Part shown: positions 57,193 to 64,000 of the stretch, one piece after another
Layout of the letters: every line of letters starts with the position of its first letter
Numbering within the stretch: the stretch's first letter is position 1
From: Mesocentrotus franciscanus
Lineage: Eukaryota > Echinodermata > Echinoidea > Camarodonta > Strongylocentrotidae
Direction: 5' to 3'
Length of the DNA stretch: 64,000 nt
NCBI GenBank assembly: GCA_037976565.1
Contig: CP137670.1
Span: forward strand, 12,734,600-12,798,599
Notes under the pieces: generated by a model
What the model was told of the DNA's origin: nothing
Seen by the model: the letters and a program-made list of their open reading frames with translations, nothing else
Database searches by the model: none
Program-made: the position numbers and the translations under genes

Positions 57193-57442
57193 GTGTTCAT
57201 GCAGTGGATCATGGAGGCTGCTCTGCAATGCTGAAGGTCGTGGAGACCATCTGCTTTAAACTAAAGAACTTCCCCAGTTCACGCAGACAATGTTATGAGC
57301 CAGAGGAGTTGGACTGCATCACAGACCGTCCTGGTTTCAGGAGTGTTTGTCTAGACAGGTGGGTACTTGAGACCGCCTTCTACCAGTACCGCCAGCAGTA
57401 TACTGCCAACAAGCATGACAAGATGCCACTGAAAATGAGTGA
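57193..57442 (+). CDS. P2X7 intracellular (ballast)-like domain, exon 1 of 2 visible
   Basis: An acceptor (TTTATACATTCATTCAG) precedes it. The frame reads VHAVDHGGCSAMLKVVETIC, FKLKNFPSSRRQCYEPEELD, CITDRPGFRSVCLDRWVLET, AFYQYRQQYTANKHDKMPLK. The CIT(D/E)xPGFxxVCLxxWVLxTAxxxYRQQY block is diagnostic of the zinc- and GDP-binding C-terminal domain of P2X7, which also occurs without the ion channel in many invertebrate proteins. The upstream W-C-x-C-G-x-C motif is absent and probably lies on an earlier exon. The phase-matching donor is GA|GTATTC at 57443; a better-looking GTGAGT at 57439 would put the next exon out of frame. Confidence 0.75.
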
Positions 57443-58150
57443 GTATTCACAATTTTTAGTCCGTACAATACATACATCGTAATTCCACGGTGGAATTTCG
57501 TTATAACAAACTCCTTGGACCAGAAAAACTACCTGTGTTATCGAAACCATGTTATATCAGGGCTAAAATACAATAGAATACAAAGAAGTTGGACCAGAAA
57601 ATTAACAATAGTTTGTTACATGTATCTCATTAAGGTTCACTGTACAGGCACAATTTTTTTTTTTTTTTTTTGGGGTGGGCTGAGGGTGCCAAATTATTGA
57701 ATTCAGTATATATCATAACTATGTCATCAAGATGTCTTAGATGAGACATTAAACGATATTGGTGATTCTCTGTTACAAAGTTCGAACCCCACTGTTCGTG
57801 TCCGCGTCCCCCCATCGCTGCCTCACAGACTTCATTATTCATGTACATATTGTAAAATATAAATGGTGCGATGTATTAAAACAGATATGATTGATAGAAG
57901 TGGTGGTTGTTGCATTCCATGGTCACATGCCATCACTGCTTATGCGTCAAATTGTAGTGACGTTCCTAATAGTAGATGCAATTTAAAAGAAAATTATTAT
58001 TGAATGATATTGAATGGAGAAAAATGGGAATTGTGCACTTTCCCTTTTATTTCTGTTCATGTATATATTTGTCTTGTCAAAACTCTTATAGATAGGAAGT
58101 AGATGTTACTATCTCTAATGTTTTTTTTTTTTTTGTTTTGTTCATTACAG

Positions 58151-58331
58151 GAAAAACACCCACGTTGCCTATCGTCAGCTAGCTAGATTGTGCTGGGGAT
58201 ACCTGGGAAGATCGGTGCGAGTGTCACTGATGTCCTGCGCTGTAATTCAGATCCGGACAACTTTCCCTTCCTCAGAATACAGAGGATTTGAAGAGGAATA
58301 TACAGATATTTTGTTGGGCATGGGGGTGTAG
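58151..58331 (+). CDS. P2X7 intracellular (ballast)-like domain, last exon
   Basis: Acceptor TTTTGTTCATTACAG, then KNTHVAYRQLARLCWGYLGR, SVRVSLMSCAVIQIRTTFPS, SEYRGFEEEYTDILLGMGV, TAG at 58329-58331. This continues the domain exactly as in P2X7 (HVAYRQLVRWCWGxLGKxxRVxLPSCAVxxIRxxFP), with the conserved Cys in CWG and SCAV. 59 codons, no lesions. No channel segment (two transmembrane helices, Cys-rich ectodomain) is found nearby, so this is likely a stand-alone cytosolic domain gene. Confidence 0.8.
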
Positions 58332-58339
58332 TGTGATTC

Positions 58340-58617
58340 ATTCAAGACATGGATGTTTGCTTTTCATTTTTTAAAGTTATTTTGAAGGTGACATTGATAT
58401 GTTACTTACTTTTCAAACATTGTGGCTAAAGTAATTTACCTTAGTTTAATGCGTTACAAAGCTTACTAAAAAGGGATACCGGTAAGTTTTTTTAATTTTC
58501 ACATGACATAAATACCTTCTAGAGCTATAGGTTATCTTCATTGGAAAATGTAATTTCTCTCATAAGAGTATCAGAATGTATAACATTCCGCTTCTTATCT
58601 CCTCAAGGTTATGTATT

Positions 58618-58650
<33 letters not shown>

Positions 58651-59420
58651 TTCTTGGGGGATTCTTTCAAACTAAACTTGTGACCTACTGTCTGTAGGTT
58701 TAAAGTAGATTAACATATGAACTCTCAAAAGGGTTAATTCATCCTAGAGCAGTTATTTGCTGTCAGCCAATGTTTTCTGTTTAGAGCTATAAAATACTGG
58801 AAAGTAAATGTGTTCTCTTATAATGACTACTTATTTTCGTATGATATTGCAGCTACATATTGTACTAAAGAATATCTCATTTCCCTCGTCTCTCAGTTGA
58901 TGCCCACAATCAATGAGTTGATTATTATTGTACTATAAAGGAGGTAGACCACACTTGTCCCAACCTGCATAGTGTACATTTCAGCAGTCTTTCTTGTAGA
59001 ACAATTTCCCACCAGATGTTAAAGGTACTACATGGGTGAATATTTTGGGTGAAAGTGTTCAATAGTTGTCATTTTTAGAGAAATAATGGATGAAACTGCA
59101 AAGCAATCATTACTTCCGTGCCTCTTGTTTTCTGATGCACTTTGGGATAAATATTTCAGCATGGGTTTTCTTGTGTTTTATACCTTAAAACGCATCAGTA
59201 AATTCAGTATAATTAAATCAGTTCTTTTGAAAATCGTTGTTACAATTGTGCGATACTTCCTAGAAAGTAAATAGATACTTGTCCGACATATTCAAATTGA
59301 TGTATTTATTTAGTCAGTGATTACCCCATCGATTTATGCTGTTTAGGGTCAAGACAAGACAGAGAAACTAAATGGAAATTTGAAAATTTATTAGCTAATA
59401 TGGGAATTAGAAATGTAAAG
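58340..59420. other. 3' flank of the P2X7-like gene; no other gene
   Basis: AT-rich with a TTATTATTATTATTATTATT run near 58625-58650. A 62-codon ORF at 59086 has no support. Confidence 0.45.
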
Positions 59421-59430
59421 TACATGCACC

Positions 59431-59548
59431 CAGGGGCGGATCCAGCCGGCGCCAAGGGAGGGGGATCAGGTGGGGGGGTGAGTAGTGAGCACAATTTTTT
59501 TTTGGCCCCGAATTTTTTTAACCACCACCCCCAGTGGATCCGCCACTG
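59431..59548. mobile_element. 118-bp hAT-type MITE with perfect 8-bp target duplication
   Basis: CAGGGGCGGATCCAGCCGG at the left and CAGTGGATCCGCCACTG at the right. Flanked by CATGCACC at 59423-59430 and 59549-59556. Terminal CAGGGGCGGATCCA sequences are a typical hAT MITE type. A right end of the same kind is at about 39870-39883. Confidence 0.85.
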
Positions 59549-59559
59549 CATGCACCATT

Positions 59560-59964
59560 TCATGATGTAGCTATTGTAGGACAAATCAACCTTCCAAATG
59601 GTTTATATATTTTTGTGTGTATTTTTCTTCCATGTCTTTCATCCAAAGCAACATCTTACACACACTCACTCACAGTTTTAGTTAATGTGATATATTAAAG
59701 TGGACCAATCCCCTAAATACATATTGTGCTTTCTTTTTATCTGTTATTTTCTTCATTCTCATAAAATGTTAACCCTAACAATGCTTCATAGTTTTTGCAG
59801 TTTATTTTATTCAAACTAAGTGTAACACATATTATTTCATTCAAGTGATTGGTCCTCTTGCAATCTTGCATACTTTACTTTTCACATGATTAGTAAACAG
59901 TAAGGAGTGCATTGAATTCAGGATGGAAGAGCAGAAAGGTATAGAACGAGATGCAAAGAGATAT

Positions 59965-60000
<36 letters not shown>

Positions 60001-60860
60001 GTACGTTGCAAATGATAGAGATAGGAAAAAAGATTGCAAGAGAAAAATTGTGATATAGAGAGAGAGAGAGACATTGCAAGAGATAGGGACAGAGTAATTT
60101 CCAGAGAAAAAATAAAAAAATTGTGAAATTCCCCCTAAATTTTCAAACCAAGGCCCTGACTGGCAGGGGGTAATAATATTCTTTGGACCGCTGAAGGGAG
60201 TTTTATTTTTTCCAAGTGGTTGAGGGAAAATAAAAATGTAACATCATTGTAAATTTGAAAAGTTGAAAGAGGAAAAATAAATAAATTGAATTGAATGTTG
60301 AAGATGGCATGCACCCCATCATCAAAATCACAATCGTCGAAATGTGCACTGCACACTACACAGGAGTCTATGCATGGGGCTGCTCCAACTTGCCCGAGTC
60401 AGCTTCACTTTAGCTGTCCAAATTTAACTCAAATTCGGGTCTTTTGGGGGAAAAAGATGTAGGCTTACGCCGTCCTGATTCGTATTACAGCAGCCTCCCA
60501 CGATACACCTCGACGGCATTGTAAAATTCAAAGGAAAATGTCAAAAAAATTGCCGGAGGAATCAAACTTTTTCGTACAAAAAAAAAATTGCCACGCTAAA
60601 GCACGTAAACACAATAGAGAAAAACTTTCGCGCACTGCAGCAGAAGCTCGGAAGATTCTCCCGATGACGTAGTTTCACGTGACTTGCGAGATCGCTGAGT
60701 TTGCGGCAATTTTGGGAGGGGGGCTTAGGAGCGTGGGAAATCATGTAATTAATGAAGGAAAAACACTATAACTCCAACAAATATATATATATATAATTCC
60801 AAAAAAACGAGAGATTGATTATATTGGTATTTTCTACACGATGGGAAGCATGAATACTTG
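59560..60860. other. No gene; GT/GA microsatellites
   Basis: (GT)n then (GA)n at about 59966-60000 and another GA run at 60055-60070. A TA run at 60781-60794. 60440-60720 is more GC-rich but contains no convincing exon. Confidence 0.5.
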
Positions 60861-60872
60861 GATTGCAGAGGA

Positions 60873-61139
60873 CCTTTAAGTTGGACTTAAGTATAACAGG
60901 CCGTTCATGCCACTGTTTGCTCTTACCGTTTACTGGCATTTATCTTTCAAGGGACGTACAAATCGTGGTCTCAAATCTACAGAGTTTACATTTTTTTTAT
61001 AGATCATTATTGAAGGAAAAAATATTATCTAAAGATTATAATTTAGAAACCAATGGTGATAGCAACCAATGGCATGAATGGCCCGCCATACTTAAGTCCA
61101 ACTTAAAGTCGATCTTAGTCTTTGTGAAACACCCCCCTG
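60873..61139. mobile_element. Hairpin MITE, left end shortened
   Basis: CTTTAAGTTGGACTTAAGTA and GGCCGTTCATGCCA at the left are inverted as TGGCATGAATGGCC and ACTTAAGTCCAACTTAAAG (about 61069-61108) at the right. The right end extends to ..AAACACCCCCCTG (61139), whereas the left lacks that part. The ends match the lone end at 56436-56471. Confidence 0.7.
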
Positions 61140-61510
61140 GTCAAACTCTCCAGCCATTATCAATTGCTCTATGTGTACGTGTATAAAGATCGAATTCGAG
61201 AACGAAGCCAAACGACCGGATGTATCAATAGCGAGCACACGCACAATCAAAATGACATGGTGAAAATATCGACTACTAGTGCATCGTTGGCATGTATATG
61301 TCATAATTCTGAAAAAGGGAATTGATATTCATGCTATGAAATATTAGGGGAAGGTGAAGGTGTTCCTTTAATTGTTTTATGCTCGTAATTTTTTTATATT
61401 TGTTTATATTGTAGTATCAACACAAATCACATTCTTGTAGAAACTTCGATGTGGTTTAATTTTCTCAATTTTCTTTTTTTTTATTCTTAATTTTGCTTCT
61501 GCTGCTGTGA

Positions 61511-62581
61511 ATGATAATGTATGTTGTATGTGATATTTGCGGTGAATGTATGAGATGTTCAAATCCTACACGTAATGCAATATGTTCTACTTGTATTAAT
61601 ATGTTCCCTTTTAATCATTACGAATATGATGATGACTATATATTAAATATGCATGCTTACTTTCACTTGAATAGAAATGTTAACTTTGATCAATTTAAAA
61701 ATATGAAAATAAATCCATTTTTAATATGTGAAGATGACGTCAACATCTGTGATGAAAATTTGTATTTAAATATTACTAGTGAAAATCCTATAGAAATTCA
61801 ACCTAGAAAATGTACATACACGTTTTGTGACGAATTTCTGGATAATTATAAAAAATATGATAATAACCTCTCACTTCTTCATGTAAATGCCAGGAGCTTG
61901 ACTCAAAATTTTGATGCATTCTGCAATATGTTAGCTACCATTGATTATAGATTCACAGCTATTGGTGTATCAGAAACATGGTTTCAATCAAAAACAAAAA
62001 TAGAAATGTATAATTTGGATGGTTATAATCTTGTAAATGCGAATAGAAAAGACAAAATAGGAGGTGGTGTTGCAATATATATAGACGATCAATATGATTA
62101 TACAATACGGTCTGATTTATCATGTAATATGCCAGAATATGACGTTTTATTTATTGAATTAAGGAAATGTAATTGTAAACCTCTTGTAATTGGCTGTATT
62201 TATAGAGTCCCAAACACAAACATTGATCATTTTCTGGATAAATTGAATGAATGCTTGAATGTTATAAATAAACATAATACCGATATTTATATTTTGGGTG
62301 ATTATAATATAAATTTGTTAAATGCTAATACTCACGAAAAGACAAATTCATTTTTAGAAACTATGTTTTCTCATAATTTGTACCCTTTGATTATTAAACC
62401 AACAAGAATATCATCAACATCTGTAACTTTGATTGATAATATATTTTGCAATTCTTTTGAAAATGAAATTGATTCTGGTTTGTTTATAGCTAATGTTTCT
62501 GATCACTTTCCTATATTTTGTATAAAAAGAAAAAAAGCTCATCGTTGGAAGTCAGTCACGAATCCATCAAAGACGAATTAA
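61511..62581 (+). CDS. LINE ORF2 N-terminal part: Cys-rich module and endonuclease
   Basis: 356 codons. Residues 7-28 hold C-x2-C-x2-C-x2-C-x8-C-x2-C, a compact possible zinc-binding module not seen in the LINE at 20331. A 90-residue acidic spacer follows. The APE endonuclease spans about residues 118-340: LLHVNARSL, AIGVSETWF, GGGVAIYID, VIGCIYRVPN, ILGDYNINLL, VTLIDNIF and NVSDHFPIF. The frame ends in a stop 13 residues after RKKAHRWKSV because of a frameshift near 62560. Start taken at the first ATG; ATG at 61517 is also possible. Confidence 0.8.
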   Translation: MIMYVVCDICGECMRCSNPTRNAICSTCINMFPFNHYEYDDDYILNMHAYFHLNRNVNFDQFKNMKINPFLICEDDVNICDENLYLNITSENPIEIQPRKCTYTFCDEFLDNYKKYDNNLSLLHVNARSLTQNFDAFCNMLATIDYRFTAIGVSETWFQSKTKIEMYNLDGYNLVNANRKDKIGGGVAIYIDDQYDYTIRSDLSCNMPEYDVLFIELRKCNCKPLVIGCIYRVPNTNIDHFLDKLNECLNVINKHNTDIYILGDYNINLLNANTHEKTNSFLETMFSHNLYPLIIKPTRISSTSVTLIDNIFCNSFENEIDSGLFIANVSDHFPIFCIKRKKAHRWKSVTNPSKTN

Positions 62582-62874
62582 CGATGAAAACTTACTCAGA
62601 TTTAAAAGAAAAATAAGTGAAGTTGATTGGAGTTGTGTTTATGCATCCAATGATGTCAATAATTGTTATGACATTTTTATGTCAATTTTTCATTTAATAT
62701 ATGACGAATGTTTTCCCGAAATAAAACAGAAGTCAAAAATCAAATATAATTTTAAAAACCTTGGTTAACAAGAGGGTTAATGAAGTCTATCCAGAAAAAG
62801 CATCGAATGTATAAAAAATTTCTGAAAAACCATAGTGATAAATATAAGGAAAAGTACATTAAATTTAAGAATAA
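62582..62874 (+). pseudogene. Frameshifted linker of the second LINE
   Basis: Short in-frame pieces RRINDENLLRFKRKISEVDW and, one frame on, WLTRGLMKSIQKKHRMYKKF are the expected segment between endonuclease and reverse transcriptase (compare RKPWMTNAILKSVKKKHKLY at about 21320). Frame changes lie near 62758 and 62880. Confidence 0.7.
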
Positions 62875-64000
62875 GTTATTACAAGTTTATTACGTATTGC
62901 AAAATCTGAATATTATTCTCTTGTTTTTAATAAAATAAAGGGTGACACAAAAAGAATTTGGAATAACATAAATGCTATACTTGGTAATAAAAGATGTAGG
63001 AAGTTGCCTGCTGTTATGTATTATGATAATGTTAAACTACACTCATCAAAAGATATTGCAGAAAAATTTAATTCATATTTTTTGAACACTGGTAGGAATA
63101 TCACCCAAAATATTCCACCTGTTAATGTCTCATATGAATCATTTTTACTTGAAAATAAATCTCCAAACTCATTATTTTTAAAACCTACTTCAGTTTATGA
63201 AATATTGAAAATAGTTTCTTCTTTAAACGCTTCTAAATCAAATGGACCAGATGGTATAGTCCCTAAAGTGATTAAGAGCTCTATTTTTCATTTTGTTGAA
63301 CCATTATGCTACATATTTAATACATCCATTTGTACAGGAACTATCCCTAATGGTTTGAAATTAGCTAAGATTGTACCAGTATATAAAAAAGGTAACTCAA
63401 ATGACTTGACCAATTATAGGCCCATTTCTCTTCTTTCTTTGTTTTCAAAGATTCTAGAAAAAATTGTTCATGAACGTTTATATAGTTTTTTACAGTTCAA
63501 CAATATTTTGATTGATGAACAATTTGGTTTTAGAAAAAAAATGTCAACTGCTTTGGCTGTTTCAAATTTGTGTAATCATATACAAAATGAAATTGAAAAG
63601 GATAATTTTTGCATTGGACTTTTTATGGACTTATCAAAAGCATTTGACACCATTGACCACCACATATTGTTGAGAAAGCTTTACTTTTATGGTATTAGAG
63701 GCCTTGCATTAAATTGGTTTGAAAACTACTTGTCTGAAAGAAAACAGTATGTGATGGTCAATGGTGTCAAGTCTTCTATACAACAGAGTTATTGTGGTGT
63801 TCCCCAGGGTTCTGTGCTGGGCCCTCTTTTATTTCTTATCTATATTAACGATATAATTCAATCCTCTTCATTTTTAAAGTTTTCCCTGTTTGCTGATGAT
63901 ACATGTGCTCTTATGAGTAACCATAATATACACATACTTGTTTCATCAGTAAACAGGGAAATTTCAAAAGTTTCTTTATGGTTTAAAGTAAACAAATTAT
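62875..64000 (+). CDS. Reverse transcriptase of the second LINE, open to window end
   Basis: Open frame of 375 codons without a stop before the window edge. Blocks seen in order: KLAKIVPVYKKGNSNDLTNY and RPISLLSLFSKILEKIVHER (block 0-1), EQFGFRKKMSTALAV (2), IGLFMDLSKAFDTIDHHILL (A, catalytic Asp), YGIRGLALNWFENYL, CGVPQGSVLGPLLFLIYIND (B), SLFADDTCALM (C, catalytic Asp pair at about 63889). The protein would continue into the thumb and C-terminal domain beyond 64000. Confidence 0.85.

Larger units (their letters stand above)
61504..64000 (+). mobile_element. Second LINE, truncated by window end
   Basis: Begins in the region before 61511 and runs off the right edge. Contains a Cys-rich N-terminus, APE endonuclease and most of a reverse transcriptase. 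At least three frameshifts (about 62560, 62758 and 62880) break ORF2. Its RT resembles that of the LINE at 19-25 kb at motif level (YGIRGLAL.WFE.YL, CGVPQGSVLGP), so it is a related but separate family. Confidence 0.85.

Overview
This window is eukaryotic DNA. It is AT-rich, genes are sparse and split by introns with GT/AG borders, and most of what can be recognised is mobile-element debris. There are several non-LTR retrotransposons (LINEs), tRNA-derived SINEs, many hairpin MITEs, a probable Penelope-like fragment and a large foldback element. The best guess is a marine invertebrate deuterostome, probably an echinoderm such as a sea urchin. The grounds are the LINE and MITE types, GGCCTA/AGATCT-rich stretches and a P2X7-C-terminal-like domain gene. 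This placement is inference, since no species-diagnostic gene is present.

Host-like genes. (1) A divergent pair at 7.2-11 kb: a two-exon minus-strand gene (8374-8481, then 7199-7388) and a plus-strand gene (5' UTR exon near 8831-9056, coding exons 10447-10528 and 10825-10980) share a promoter with GCATGCGC motifs. (2) Minus-strand exons at 15951-15984 and 13927-14196. The latter encodes a charged coiled coil with a Q-rich tail, like the C-termini of Myb/SANT-type proteins, and has a frameshift. (3) An intact TATA-box gene at 44365-44856 encoding an unrecognised 132-residue protein. (4) Two spliced exons at 57193-57442 and 58151-58331 encoding a P2X7 intracellular (ballast)-like domain. Weaker hypothetical ORFs lie at 16781, 26524 and 52788.

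Mobile DNA, in order: a HARBI1-like N-terminal remnant (2248); CTATTTT repeat arrays (4.6-5.4 and 12.8-13.3 kb); a 550-bp foldback MITE in an intron (9278); a zinc-finger fragment followed by a 177-bp tandem array (17.0-18.0 kb); a nearly complete 6-kb LINE with a 1.1-kb internal tandem duplication (19091-25110); a polypyrimidine array (25.6-26.4 kb); a 39-bp minisatellite (27.7-28.25 kb); two copies of one TIR element, one of them nested in a LINE (29433 and 32245); a Penelope-like fragment with a hammerhead-like motif (30.2 kb); a SINE (31.4 kb); two MITEs with perfect 8-bp target duplications (33757 and 59431); a TTAA-flanked MITE (35498); a nested foldback composite (37.0-40.0 kb); a duplicated block with a SINE in one copy (42.3-43.5 kb); a decayed minus-strand LINE (48.7-51.3 kb); a LINE C-terminus (53.4-54.25 kb); and a second LINE running off the right edge (61.5-64 kb).

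The predicted genes do not form a pathway. The window is best read as a transposon-rich intergenic landscape with a few small genes. Its clearest value is the set of nested insertions, several of which can be ordered in time.
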